Origin: Psococerastis gibbosa
Taxonomy: Eukaryota > Arthropoda > Insecta > Psocodea > Psocidae
Reading direction: 5' to 3'
Assembly (NCBI GenBank): GCA_963971405.1
Contig: OZ020489.1
Location: forward strand, 6,758,001-6,822,000
Length of the DNA stretch: 64,000 nt
Positions 43,609 through 54,698 of this stretch are shown one piece after another; position 1 is the first letter of the stretch, and the number at the start of each line of letters is the position of its first letter. The position numbers and the translations under genes were made by a program. The notes beneath the pieces are model-generated. The model was not told the DNA's origin, made no database searches, and saw only the letters and a program-made list of their open reading frames with translations.

Positions 43609-43979
43609 ATATGTGGGCCTTAGTGTCGATCAAGGCCGCAGTCCAACACTTTTTCAGGGGGTGGGGGTCCCAATGACGTCATCGGAGGTAACCTCAATAT
43701 GGTTAAAAATGCATTCTATCTACTGTACGCTGAAAAAAATTTCCTGCATCCAGACCCCCCCCCCTCCCCTCGGGCTACGGCCATGGTGTCGATTGGGAAA
43801 TTGAAAGGAGTGGATCTTAGATTTTATTTTCAGGGAGCCCCAAATAAGACCAAGGAAAAAAATGGTGCAACATAACAAACAAGTACCTGTTACGTTCACT
43901 TTCGTCGCAACATACGAATAAAATCATAAGGATTAAAATATAGAACCTCAGAACGACTCAGGGTAACAGGGTACCAGCG
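43609..43979. other. No feature recognised
   Basis: Contains a C run near 43,754-43,765; otherwise nothing. Confidence 0.5.
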
Positions 43980-44165
43980 ACTTCGATGGTCAGGTGGTAG
44001 GCCTGGCAGCTTGCTTTTACTTGTGCGAGTCTCTACAAAACGTATCGTAACTCGACACAAGTACCTCCAATATAAGGTTACCTAGTGAGGCAATTGAGGA
44101 GCTAAATCGGATACATTCATAAAATTGTTTGTACGCGATTAACCTTTTATAAAAAATAAAACATC
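43980..44165 (+). repeat. SINE B copy
   Basis: GCGACTTCGATGGTCAGGTGG, CTTGTGCGAGTCTCTACAAA, CTAAATCGGATACATTCAT and GTACGCGATTAACCTTTTAT. More diverged in the middle than the copies at 12,480 and 27,505. TGGTCAGGTGG fits a box A, supporting a tRNA-derived origin for the family. Confidence 0.75.
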
Positions 44166-46966
44166 CAGGGTCGTTACACTTAGCTTATGGTATCGTGTGT
44201 TTCTTGTGTCTTGTATATTTGTATTCTATTATCATTTTTGTTTGTTATTATACATTGAGTCCTAAAACAGTCAACACGCACAATAATTTTAGTGCCAGAA
44301 CCGCCGTAATCAGGCCAAGCTGCCACGACCTTCCACATACCTGGGTTAGTTGTAAGATTGGGCCGAAAGACCCAAAATTCACCCTTATGGAACTTTTCTT
44401 TCTTTCTTTTTCTTTCTATACCTAGGTATAATCGAAATAAGGCATCAGAGGTACATTATTCGCTCAAAAAATTAAGCAATATTGCCTATTTGCAATAAAA
44501 CAACTATAAAATTTCACTACGTCCTAGATTCACATTTTAATTTAATTTATTAGAGTACCTGCGTACCGTACGCGTATTAAGCGAGAAATCCAATTAGGTC
44601 CCAGAAGCTATTAGCAAGAAAATGCTGATGCGAAAGGGGAAAGCTTATGAGACCATCCAACGCCATTTATAAAACATAATTAACCCTTCCTCAACACCCT
44701 AAATTAAAGAGGCCATGATACGTAATATTTTGTATAATACAGGTACCTATACATAAACAGATTTAAGGTACAATTTTTTACTGTACGGTACTCATGATGT
44801 TCGTATTTAATGCAGCCTAACATATAGTTCTCGACGCTTAAAATCCCACTATTTTATATCTTTCCCTGTAACTTTAAAAAAAAAAAAAATCCCCGAGCAG
44901 TAATATCGATCTGTAAAATCGTAACTTTACAAAATTTTAGAGACCCTATAAAAATTTATTTTTATTATTAAAAAATCCTTTTCGGTTCTGGTCAATCCAA
45001 GCCCCTACACCTCCACATGATTTGCTTGCGGCAGTGGGGCCCAATAGAAGATCCGCCATCTTTTGGCCTCAGATTTTCGCGCCAAATGAAACTCTATAGT
45101 TATCTTATGGTACCTAACCCAACATTTTTAAAACAAAAAAAAATGTGTCTTTATTTAATATTTAGGCTGTCTAACTTCACTATTATAATTAATAGGCTTT
45201 CTCAAAATAGCTGAAAATTATTTGGATTAAAAATAAACAATAGCATCAAAAAAGTTCAATCATCCAAAACAACAACTATACTGTACCCTATGAAATTTAA
45301 AATGTAGCAAATGCAAAATTAAATTATAGGCAATAATATCAGGGCAACAAAAAGGCATTTTCTCTTAGTTTTTAAATAAAATACAGAATACCCCCTGCTG
45401 TGAGCCCAAAAATGGCGGAAATCAAATGACCATGCGACACTAGCGCCAATGGTACTTCTAGTATATTATATTAGAAGTTCTTTGGGTCAATCAGGTGCAG
45501 GGAGATTCCATGCAAGCGCAGACCCCGCTTTTCCTCTATTCTACATACGCTTTGTACGTGCATACATATGTAATAAAAAATAAAAGAAAACTTTATTATT
45601 ACCCGACCACAACTTCAACACGCAAAACACTCTTGTATTAAAAATTTCGAACCGCAATGATGACTATGAACTTTTACTATCACATTATTCTCATTTTGAC
45701 TGGACGCCATCTTGAAGTCGTTGATTTGTCGTAGATAATAATACGGGCTTTCAGTCAGATTTTATTTCTTTCCTCTGGACCCAACATTAGCTGATATATT
45801 AATTACAAAATGTTTTATTTGGCCACCATCTTGAAACAAAATGACGGATCAGACTGATTAACGAACTCGATCTAGACATTTGGGCTAAATTTCATCGAAA
45901 TCGGATAGTACCCACGGAAGTTACAGTGTTTCCTAAAATCGATATTGTTCATACATACTGTATATACTGTACATACAGTATAGGCCTATATACATTTATA
46001 TATATATAACATTCAATGGCGGATCCAGCGGAAAATTTATTGGGATCACAAGTTGTAAGTAAGCTTAAAAGGTAATTTGTTTGTTGAAAAGTTGAGTTTT
46101 ATTCAATTTTTTTTTAATATCTTATGAATTTACTTATTTAGGGGGGGGTCATGGCCCCCTGATCCCCCCCCCCTCTCGTGGATCCTTCATTGTCTGTATA
46201 ACTTCAGCACTACCTTTAAATACAAAAAAGTAAGCCTATTTTGTGGGGATGCAGGGGTGGCCAATTACAACGGTACAGATTTTTTTAATAATAAAATTAT
46301 ATCTTTGTCTATTAAATAGAAAACAAAAATATACTGTAATTGTATTTTAAAAAATATATTCAAAATATTACAAAGTTCATAAGGAGACCATTTTTTGTTT
46401 TAAATTTATCAATGGCAAAGGCCTATAGCCAACGGTTATGTTCATCTTCCCGTGCAACTCTAATGATAATAATCAGATAAAAAAAAAGCAAAAAAGAGGG
46501 AAAATTTGAATTTTGTAAATTAATGTATGCAAATAAACTTACCGTCAAAGTCCATAAAGCTGCTGTTGTATAATTTTTGAAAAAGCTGATTTCTTTCAAC
46601 AAGTGACAGAATGACACGGTTTTCTGAAATAAGCTTAACTCAAAATTCTTTACGTCACGTTGCGATTTTAAAAGGGTCTTCAACTTGACAGTGATGAAGT
46701 ACAGATGGTCCCTTTTTATTTCAAATTACTAGCTTTAAGTGTCATATTGCTTGTTTTACAGTATTGAGCATTAAAAATATCCCTTTCGGAAGGCTCAACA
46801 GGTGTAGACTATAAGCTAAGTAGGCCTAGGTCCATAAATGTCCTTCAGAACATTATTATTATTATATTTTATCAATTTAATTAATACAATACAATAGATC
46901 GTTAACCATAAATCGATACAATCCTGTTTCTGAAATGGACCGTCTGCTTTTTCCGTTATCGTATTT
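44166..46966. other. No gene; several dispersed repeat pieces
   Basis: 44,330-44,412 is a LINE 3' end with a (TTTC)n tail, also found inverted at 61,903-61,985. About 44,970-45,060 and 45,470-45,550 share TCAATCAGGTGCAGGGAGA-like sequence with 63,430-63,500. 46,018-46,190 matches the repeat at 33,350-33,500. Remaining DNA is AT-rich without recognised genes. Confidence 0.45.
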
Positions 46967-47299
46967 TCTGTATATATAAAAATGTTTTGTCCGTTTGTGT
47001 ACGCTTCAAAAACCCAAAAAGTTCTGCACCGATCGAGCTGAAATTTTAGCATGATATATAATCCGCATCGAGGATTGTTTTTATCTAATTTTTTCACATC
47101 AGATACATATCCGCAACCGCGAAAAAAAAGCGAGGAAAACACTCGCTGACAACCGCAATAGTAATGGTGCAGTCACATGCGAGCCCCGAAGGGACGAGCT
47201 GCGTAATGCCCAATGCGAGGCCCCGAAGGGGCGAGCTGCCGCCCACCGCAGGCGCAAGGGGTGGAGTCAGCAGCAGGAGGCTGCTGCGGGAACCACTTG
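46967..47299 (+). mobile_element. Helitron-like non-autonomous element, candidate
   Basis: Starts TCTGTATATATAAAAATG and continues GTGTACGCTTCAAAAACC and TTCTGCACCGATCGAGCTG, which resembles the 5' ends of many animal Helitrons. Near the right end are the hairpins GGCCCCGAAGGGGC and GCAGCAGGAGGCTGCTGC followed by GGGAACCACTTGT, close to a hairpin plus CTRR end. Two deviations: the end reads CTTG, and the base before TC is T rather than A. No helicase is encoded, so it would be non-autonomous. Confidence 0.45.
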
Positions 47300-48142
47300 T
47301 ATTTTATAGATTAACAATAGTTCGTAGGCCTATATAAACATCGATACTGTGTATTATCATGCTTCAAAAATTACAGGTGTTCAAATAGCGATTCTACCAA
47401 TTATATAGACAGTCGAACAAGAATTTAATTAATTAACCATGTGATTTTCCAAAAGTTGGGAAATAATCAAAACTCCTATATAGCTTACGCTTGGGGCCCT
47501 ACAATTATTATTCCATTTTGACAACAAACTTTTCTGGACATGACATTTGGGGTAATATTCCAAAATTGACACAAAAGATTCAAAAGGGTTTTGGTTATAA
47601 CTGCTTCAGTGCATTTCCAAAATGCGACGATCCAATATTTTCCATTCAATCGCTCTCCATAAATATCCATTTTGCATATCTACTGTATATCGTAAATGTG
47701 GTTTATTATAACTCTTCACCCATGATACCACTCTAGGCTACAGGGTTATAAATTGAGAAATGGAAAATAGAAAAATGCTTGTTTTTCATTTACATTCAAC
47801 TCATTTATCAGAATTATACAATTCAATACGTAACATCGCTCCTCGATTTGCCGACGGTTTTAACTGAAAAAAATCATTTTTGTTTTTTATTAAATAAAAA
47901 AATTTCATATTTCCCCTCTTTTTTTACGTCCAATCGTCGTATCTGCAAGCCTGTAAAAAATTGAAAATTTCTTGGCTGAAGTGTAAGAGATGCATAAATT
48001 AATACCCCCGGAAAAAACTTTGGAACGCTCTCCTGAAAAAGTAGCATTTTGCAGTTTGAACATTGGCAAATCAAGGAGCGAATATTTCTCATCAAACCAA
48101 TTTCTTGTAACATGTTGAAAGTAAAACGTCTCTACATGTATG
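47300..48142. other. No gene recognised
   Basis: AT-rich. Frames on both strands at 47,485-47,964 have no recognised motif. Confidence 0.45.
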
Positions 48143-48278
48143 TGGTACTTACCGGCCATGATAGGATGAAATTCTGAACACTTAGTTCTTTCGAACACTT
48201 GCATAAGCGGAACACCGAGTTTATTCGATGTTTATAAGTGTTCATAAATATGTCATCCTATCGTGGTCGGGTAGTACA
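48143..48278. mobile_element. Foldback element F2c
   Basis: Left GGTACTTACCGGCCATGATAGGA, shortened here to its core CCATGATAGGATG, pairs with right CATCCTATCGTGGTCGGGTA. The centre has CGAACACTTGCATAAGCGGA and ACACCGAGTTTATTCGATG, shared with F2b. 136 bp. Confidence 0.75.
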
Positions 48279-48297
48279 TTCAGTATTTCCTGCATTA

Positions 48298-48371
48298 GGC
48301 GCTTATTCCACCTACGTCAACAGTCAATAGTAAATGTGGTATTGACTATTGACGTAGGTGGAATAAGCGCC
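48298..48371. mobile_element. Minimal F1 foldback, 74 bp
   Basis: Arms GGCGCTTATTCCACCTACG continuing into GTCAACAGTCAATA pair with one mismatch, around a 10-nt loop. Flanks are TTA and TAA. It has the same arms as the 489-bp element at 8,111, so it is likely an internal deletion derivative that kept both termini. It lies only 20 bp from F2c. Confidence 0.85.
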
Positions 48372-48883
48372 TAATTGAAGCAGAAGGCACACGTAACAAA
48401 ACTCGGTTAAGTCCTGCTGACGCCTGTTACATTGTGTCAATGCTAAGCATGTCTCAGTTTGTCCATTTTCGGTTGTAACCGGTGTGGATTGACATTGAGG
48501 ACATTTAGTCTACCAATTACCAGTTTGCCAGTGGCCAAAATTCATACAGAAATAGTACAGGTACTGGATAATGTCCAAAAATGGGATTGTTGACAAAACA
48601 AGGTTCAACGAACCACTTCAGAAAGCTCCGCCTTTAAAAGGTCCTTTAAAAAGAAAATTAAAGTGCTGACCATCAAAAGCATTAAAACATTTTCTGTTTA
48701 CTTTTTATTTCTCCGCAGTGACTTGAAATTGTGTATTGTGGTGAAAAAGCGTTTGAAACTTTATATACTTTCTCGTATGACGGAGAAAGTTTGCCCGCCA
48801 GCTGGGAAATTGGCTAAGTTATCCTGCAGGTCTGCCCAGGGAGCAATGTGAAAACTACAGGATACCTACAACAAAAGATATGA
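48372..48883. other. R5 repeat fragment; no gene
   Basis: 48,410-48,600 matches the R5 order seen at 53,440-53,680: GTTAAGTCCTGCTGACGCC-like, TGACATTGAGGACATTTAG-like, CCAGTTTGCCAGTGGCC, GGATAATGTCC. The rest is AT-rich. Confidence 0.5.
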
Positions 48884-49612
48884 TGGATGTTTCAGAGTTG
48901 GTTTCAAGGAGACCTTATTCCTTCTTGTACTTTATTTTCAAAGAAGTGGAACGCAATAGAAAGCGTTTAACAGTATTTAAGGACTATTGAACGGGAAGAA
49001 TCATGAGATTACTGTGGCGATATGATGTCATGGATGTTTCAGAGTAGGTTTCAAAGAGACCTTATTCCTTCTTGTACTTTATTTTCAAATAAGTAGAACG
49101 CAATAGAAAGCGTTTAGCAGTATTTAAGGACTATCGAACGGGAAGAATCATGAGATTACTGTGGCGATATGATGTAATGGATGTTTCAGAGTAGGTTTCA
49201 AGGAGACCTTATTCCTTCTTGTACTTTATTTTCAAAGAAGTGGAACGCAATAGAAAGCGTTTAGCAGTATATAAGGACTATATCAAACGGGAAGAATCAT
49301 GAGATTACTGTGGCGATATGATGTCATGGATGTTTCAGAGTAGGTTTCAAAGAGACCTTATTCCTTCTTGTACTTTATTTTCAAAGAAGTGGAACGCAAT
49401 AGAAAGCGTTTAACAGTATTTAAGGACTATCGAACGGGAAGAATCATGAGATTGCTGTGGCGATATGATGTAATGGATGTTTCAGAGTTGGTTTCAAGGA
49501 GACCTTATTCCTTCTTGTACTTTATTTTCAAAGAAGTAGAACGCAACAGAAAGCGTTTAACAGTATTTAAGGACTATCGAACGGGAAGAATCATGAGATT
49601 ACTGTGGCGATT
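48884..49612 (+). repeat. Five-unit tandem repeat, 147-bp period
   Basis: TGGATGTTTCAGAGT recurs at 48,884, 49,031, 49,178, 49,327 and 49,474, spacings 147, 147, 149 and 147. The 147-bp period is a multiple of three, and one frame gives a 49-residue unit with SRRPYSFLYFIFKEVERNRK and FKDYRTGRIMRLLWRYD. Units 4-5 are open (frame 49,368-49,655), but units 1-3 have TGA or TAG stops and one unit has a 2-bp indel. It is best read as a satellite-like array, possibly seeded by a coding segment. Confidence 0.85.
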
Positions 49613-50035
49613 ATTTTTAATCCTAACCTGGAGTCCTATTATGGGATCAACATAATGCCGTGGTTTATTTTCTTAATACCGCATTAGTAAGGCGTTACGT
49701 GACGGTGTTTAAATATGGGCAGGAATTCCAAATTAATAAATGATTAGAATACAAGAGAATGGTTGCATTGTTTTATAATAGAAGGAAACACTAATAAATA
49801 TTAAAATGCACAGGTATAATTTTGAAATATAGTTTAATAAGAATTATAATTAATATGTCAACATCTAAGAGAGAAAAAAATTGAAAACTCACCAAAAATA
49901 TTAATTTATCAATTTGAATTTCCCGCATATTTTGCACTCACTTGTTTAAAACAATTGAATACACCCCGGTATTATATTAATTCCAAATTGCCATGATAGG
50001 TCTGCAGGTATTAAAAATGCAAACAAGGTACCTAA
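49613..50035. other. Unit flank duplicated elsewhere; no gene
   Basis: 49,640-50,000 shares a stretch (CCGATCATGG/CCATGATAGG, AAAACTCACCAAAAATATTA, TATCAATTTGAATTTCCCGC, AACAATTGAAT) with 51,700-51,870 and 52,330-52,470, forming an inverted/direct repeat set. Function unknown. Confidence 0.45.
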
Positions 50036-50419
50036 GGCGCCCATTCCACCGACCGGCTAGGGCTATTTACAAAAACGGTGACGTGGTAGCAGACATTCAA
50101 GACTTAGGTGGCGTTTCCACCGACCTCGCATTGCAGAATGCAAATGACATTGACGGAAATGTTTGTTTTTCTTTTTATAGAGATCTATTAAAATGTTTGT
50201 ACTTAACATATCCCATGACGCCATTTTTTAATTTTAGTTTGTTTGTTTGTGATTTTACTGTATGATCATTGATCAATTTTAACTATGGCATAGAGGAAAA
50301 TAAACATTTCCGTCAATTCTGCAATGCGAGGTCGGTGGAAACCCCACCTAAGTCTTGAATGTCTGCTACCACGTCACCGTTTTTGTAAATAGCCCTAGTT
50401 GGTCTGTGGAATGGGCGCC
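50036..50419. mobile_element. Foldback DNA element F1g with nested arms
   Basis: 384 bp, termini GGCGCCCATTCCACCGACCGG and complement (20-base core ends shown at 50,036 and 50,419), perfect 3-bp duplication TAA (50,033-50,035 and 50,420-50,422). Each arm contains GACGTGGTAGCAGACATTCA, then a second TTTCCACCGACCTCGCATTG block, as if one F1 element sits inside another. The core GATCATTGATCAATTTTAAC and ATCCCATGACGCCATTTTT is the complement of that in F1e at 8,111. Non-coding. Confidence 0.85.
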
Positions 50420-50577
50420 TAATGATAGAATGGGAAGTTCCATCCAAAATTATTGTATTTACATTTTTAACCCAAATATTAAGTATAAGTACCATAATAT
50501 AGGCCTACAATACATTTTATATCGCTCTAAAATTATTATTTCATGATGAATTTGATGGCATGGTAGGCTACGAAACC
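50420..50577. other. No feature recognised
   Basis: Short AT-rich gap between a foldback and a LINE tail. Confidence 0.5.
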
Positions 50578-50700
50578 TCTGGAAGGATAAAACTGACTTC
50601 CGCGAGTTGGGAATCTGTAGATTGTGGAGCGTCATACAAAACCAAGATGACTGAAGGGCTGTACAGCCAGAAGAAAAAGAAGAAGAAAAAGGCCACTCGA
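50578..50700 (+). pseudogene. LINE ORF2 C-terminal remnant (family L2)
   Basis: Plus-strand codons give WKDKTDFRELGICRLWSVIQ and a stop, matching HWKDELETDLRELGVRRWWS of the remnant at 14,719. It is followed by GCTGTACAGCCAGAAGAAAA and a GAA-rich tail. Only about 21 codons remain. Confidence 0.7.
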
Positions 50701-51217
50701 GGGGAAAACACCTATACACTTGCCCTGTACACTTGGCATTTATTCTTGGATTTTCGCTCCTTATGTAGGACTATAAATAGGAATTTTAACAGGGTAAAGG
50801 TAACAACCATCCTGTTTTCCCACTAGCTGAACAAACTGTTGAAAGCTGATCCTTTCGCGCCCCCAGCCTCATCAATCTTCATTGAAAAGATAGACTGCCT
50901 TCTATTGAATAACGATCTTTTAACGACCCGAGGTATGCCTGATAAACCTCTAACCGGCTGAAGGAGTTTGATTATTAGTGATGTTCAAAGGTTCAAAGAT
51001 GTAGGAAAGGGCTCTTGCCAAGAGTTAGGAGGGTGTATCTTGAAACCCCTAGGTATTGCCAAATATCGCTGGAGTTTACTGTAAATTAATTTTGTATGTT
51101 TACCTATTTAATTGAGAGGAAACTGCAGCCCGATCATGGCGATTTGGTATTATTATAATACCACTGTTTATAAAATACTGAATTTTTTAATGCCGCAGTA
51201 GTTAAAGTAAAAGTAGT
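50701..51217. other. No feature recognised
   Basis: No coding similarity or repeat family identified. Confidence 0.5.
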
Positions 51218-51592
51218 ACCACCGACCGGATAGGGCTATTTACAAAAACAGTGACGTGGTAGCAGACATTCAAGACTTAGGCGGGGTTTCCACCGACCTC
51301 GCATTGCAGAATTGACGGAAATGTTTATTTTCCTCTATGCCATAGATAAAATTGATCAATGATCATACAGTAAAATCACAAACAAACAAACTAAAATTAA
51401 AAAATGGCGTCATGGGATATGTTAAGTACAAACATTTTAATAGATTTCTACGAAAAGAAACATTCTAATTTCCGTCAATGGCATTTGCATTCTGCAATGC
51501 GAGATCGGTGGAAACGCCACCTAAGTCTTGAATGTCTGCTACCACGTCACCGTTTTTGGAAATAGCCCTAACCGGTCAATGGAATGGGCACC
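51218..51592. mobile_element. Foldback DNA element F1h, left end damaged
   Basis: Close relative of F1g (50,036): CCACCGACCGGATAGGGC on the left, AATGGGCACC then TAA on the right, with two nested GACGTGGTAGCAGACATTCA blocks. The core is in the opposite orientation to that of F1g (GATCAATGATCATACAGTAA first). The first bases of the left terminus are lost, so no target duplication can be read. Confidence 0.75.
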
Positions 51593-51879
51593 TAATGTGT
51601 CACGAGAAATTTTCCCGTCTAACAAACAAAATTCTCAATTCTGCTTGAAATATTACGCAAGCATTGAATTGACTCGACGAAGTTCTAGTTTATATACCAG
51701 CAGCCCGATCATGGTGATTTGGAATTATAATACCGGGTTTATTTTTTAATGCTGCAGTAGTAAGGTGTCAAGTGACGGTGTTAAAATATGCACGGGAAAC
51801 TCAAATTAATAAATTATCAGAATACAAGAAAATTGTTGTATTGTTAAATAATTGCAGGAAATACCAATGAACTTAAAAT
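51593..51879. other. No gene; copy of the 49,640 flank repeat
   Basis: 51,700-51,870 resembles 51,120-51,200 and 49,640-49,790 (CCCGATCATGGTGATTTGGA, GTCAAGTGACGGTGTTAAAA). Confidence 0.45.
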
Positions 51880-52256
51880 CGAGTCTTACACTTGCTATAT
51901 TTTCTGGCCATGCTTCGGAGGGCATGTAAAGCAGGCGGTCCCGGGCTTTCCTAGTTGAGTGTAAGAGAGGGCTTATAGCCCTAACTCATTGTTAAAATTT
52001 ACTTCGTATAGTCTTACAATAAAATTAAATTAAAAACACAACCGGTTTCGGCTCACGCCATCGTCAAGTGCGATTGAAAAAAGGTAAACAAAAGGTATGC
52101 AAGCTAAAACAAAATAAAACTCATTGTCAGGATAATACACAGCATCGCATAAAGTAAATAATTTAAATTGAACAATTAAACATCAACCAATGGAAGCGCC
52201 AACAAGGCCCTAGCCCTAACTCCGCCAGGTTGGCTTAGTAATAGAACAAAAAAGTC
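51880..52256 (+). repeat. SINE A split by a 223-bp insertion
   Basis: SINE A body (CCATGCTTCGGAGGGCATGT, GTGTAAGAGAGGGC) stops after TAGCCCTAACTC at 51,987 and restarts with the same 12 bases at 52,211, continuing CGCCAGGTTGGCTTAGTAAT to 52,256. The 12-bp repeat is a clean target duplication. Confidence 0.85.
51988..52210 (-). mobile_element. Short retroelement insert with hammerhead-like motif
   Basis: 223 bp flanked by the 12-bp duplication TAGCCCTAACTC. On the minus strand 52,067-52,045 reads TTGACGA, T, GGC-GTGA-GCC (a hairpin), GAAAC, then CGGTTGTGTTTTT. This is the hammerhead order CUGANGA / stem II / GAAA, except that the first C is T. GCCGAAACCGGTTGTGTT is common at the ends of Penelope-like elements. 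No protein is encoded. Source family is inferred. Confidence 0.5.
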
Positions 52257-53770
52257 GATATTTTTTTTTTTTTTTTTTTTTTTTAAAGGTACATGTAATA
52301 AATATAGTAGGAATTTTAATTAATGTGTCCTGATCCAAAGGAGAAAAAAAATTGAAAACTCACCAAAAATATTAATTTATCAATTTGAATTTCCCGCGCA
52401 TTTAGCACTCATTCGTTTAAAACAATTGAATCAACCCCGGTATTATAATAATCCCAAATAGCTATGATCCGGCGGCTGGAGCACCAACACGGTTTCGTCA
52501 ATTTCCACAGGAATTATCGATCGTAGATCCGTCAAAAATATTCGTCAAATTAGCAATTTAGCAATCACGACAGTGTCCTGGGGGGTAGTCCCAGGGGTCC
52601 GGACCCCCCCTCCAAATAATTTATTTGATGTAAAATGTTTGAAAATTCATCCATTAATAAATTACGCAATCGTTTTTTTTGGACCGCCCCCCCCCCCCCT
52701 CGAAATCAAAACCTAGCGGTCTTGATAGCAATATATTTTAGTTAGGAACCGGTAAATATTAGCCAGAGACCAAAATAAACGTCACAGTGAAATCTAACAT
52801 TGACCTTGAGTACCAACAAAATATTTTTATCGGATAAACAAATTACCATCACAAGTCAAAACCTTGACCCTACAAAGCATCTCACAATAACAGCCTAATG
52901 GCTAATGCGTCTTCTTCAGTGACAAAAAATAAATGGCTTAATACATCGTGTGATGGTGTTGGTCAGTGGCGTAACAGAAGGGTAGCAAGCTACGCAAGGC
53001 GTAAGGGCCCCCGACCAAAGGGGGCCCCCGCAGAAAGGAAAAAAAAATGGCGGATTGTCTGAAAAAAAATAAACTAATTTAAGAAAAGGAAATGAAACTT
53101 AAAAAAAAAAAACTAATTTCGCACTAGAAAGTTAAGTGATGTACCTGATTGCAAAAAATTGTAGGGGAGCCCCACTGCTCTTTTTTATTATTTGTTACAC
53201 CACTGGTGTTGGTGGTAGCCTAAGTATCTGAGCCTGTTCAAATGTAGGGAGCAAGCCTAATAAGTGTAAAAATAAAATCTCACATAAAATCAATCGTTGA
53301 GCTGTCAAAGATATCAAATCAATCAATCAATCAATCGATCAATCAATCAATATAATAATACATACAATAATATACATTTGTGATACACAGGTATTTTGTT
53401 TGTCCTTTTTTTAAGCATTTTGATAAAGGCTGTATGTGCCTCTTTCAATGTATGAATACGTGACTCGTTTCTAAACTTGGTTATGTCATGCTTTCGCACT
53501 GTTACATAGTAAGCTCGTCTGAGCTTGTCCATGATCGCTAGTAGCCGGTGTAGGTTGACATCGAGGACGTACACCAGTTTGCCAATGGCCCAATTTCATA
53601 CGGAAACATTATAAATAATGTCCGAAATTCACGGAGTTGTTGGCATTGGACAAGACACCAATGGGCTACTATGCATAGGGCTAGACATGGACGGATACAG
53701 GGGGGAGTAGCTTCACATGCGGTTCAGTTTTTAAGCCCACTTCTTCTTTAATATTCGTATTCATCTTACT
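52257..53770. other. No gene; R5 repeat and homopolymers
   Basis: 52,330-52,470 is another copy of the AAAACTCACCAAAAATATTA flank repeat. C run at about 52,686-52,699. (AATC)n at 53,320-53,350. 53,390-53,690 is the longest R5 copy, and its minus strand has a 75-codon frame (53,347-53,574) with DVNLHRLLAIMDKLRRAYY; other R5 copies do not keep it open, so I do not call a gene. TACT at 53,767-53,770 is the left target duplication of the LTR retrotransposon. Confidence 0.5.
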
Positions 53771-54531
53771 TGTGGAGATTTCTCTTGAACTGACTCTAAA
53801 ATCTCCTCAAGCATCCGACTAGCTACGGGTAGGTCATTCTGCTAATTAATAAGAAATATCGTAGGTAAACATGGTTGTACATTATATTATTCACATATAG
53901 CGGACTTACTCTATAAGTGGGATATCACGCACTTGTGCCAGTTTGGTAACTCGGCTGGATTGACAGTGTAGAGGTCCCTGGTAACCGTCGAAAGGGGCGC
54001 GAGGGGCAATGGCCCGATGCGCTCAGCTCTGAGTACTGGATCAGCATGATTGGGGGGGGGAGCCCTCGCTCACCACCCCATTACGACGTTTACATGCAGT
54101 TCATTATTGGAGTTCACTCACACTTATTTCAGATAATCACTTTATACACTTTCACAATTTGGAGTAGGCTACTTCTAACTAAGTGACTTTGGCGAGTCAA
54201 GAATCAAATACATAATATGTCAAAAATAAAAGAACGTTTACGGTAAAAGTTGGATGAGACTGGACGCAGTAACTGTCAGTCGCTGCCTTTTTATCACCTC
54301 CGGATGACCGTTAGAGATTAATCAGACTGTACACCGTAAGAAGCCGGACTCGCCCATGTATAAGCATAAGCGGCCTAGACATCTACGGTACACAGCCTGA
54401 AGTTCTACATGCATCAACCGACACCCGAAGTGATGCGACAAAATGCACAAGCCAGATCATGTTTGCAGACCTTGCCAAGGTTTGCAAACCGACCCGGAAA
54501 AAAACCTACTGTGACAGATACTGACGTCACA
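53771..54531 (-). repeat. 3' LTR of the gypsy-type element
   Basis: 761 bp. On the minus strand it begins TGTGACGTCAG and ends AATCTCCACA. It includes a 9-base G run (54,052-54,060 on the plus strand), where the other LTR has 10. TGACGTCA, a palindrome matching the CRE/ATF consensus, sits at the element-side start and could be a promoter site; this is inference. Confidence 0.95.
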
Positions 54532-54560
54532 GAATATCCCCCCCCCCCCAAAAAAAAGCG
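54532..54560 (-). promoter_or_regulatory. Possible polypurine tract
   Basis: Next to the 3' LTR the minus strand reads a T run, 12 G, then ATATTC before TGTGAC. The G12 is the only purine tract adjoining the LTR, but the six bases between it and the LTR are not all purine, so the assignment as plus-strand primer is weak. Confidence 0.4.
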
Positions 54561-54698
54561 AAAGGAGAGAGAAAATGAAGACAAAAAAAAAAAATAAAGG
54601 GGAAGCCAACACCCCCAAACCAAGAATTACCTAACAGCCACACACTATGGCAACCTCAGTTAAAAAAACAAACACCAACACCGTTGCATAACACAAAA
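54561..54698 (-). other. 3' untranslated region of the retrotransposon
   Basis: 138 bp between the pol stop and the candidate polypurine tract. Pyrimidine-rich on the minus strand; no open frame for an envelope protein. Confidence 0.6.

Noticed and set aside
53347-53574. 75-codon minus-strand frame in repeat R5
   Set aside because: Three other R5 copies in the window have stops and deletions in the corresponding place, and no family is recognised.
54414-54623. Frames overlapping the LTR and the polypyrimidine stretch next to it
   Set aside because: Short frames across the LTR border, same LTR-derived start repeated at 61,028; no protein expected there.
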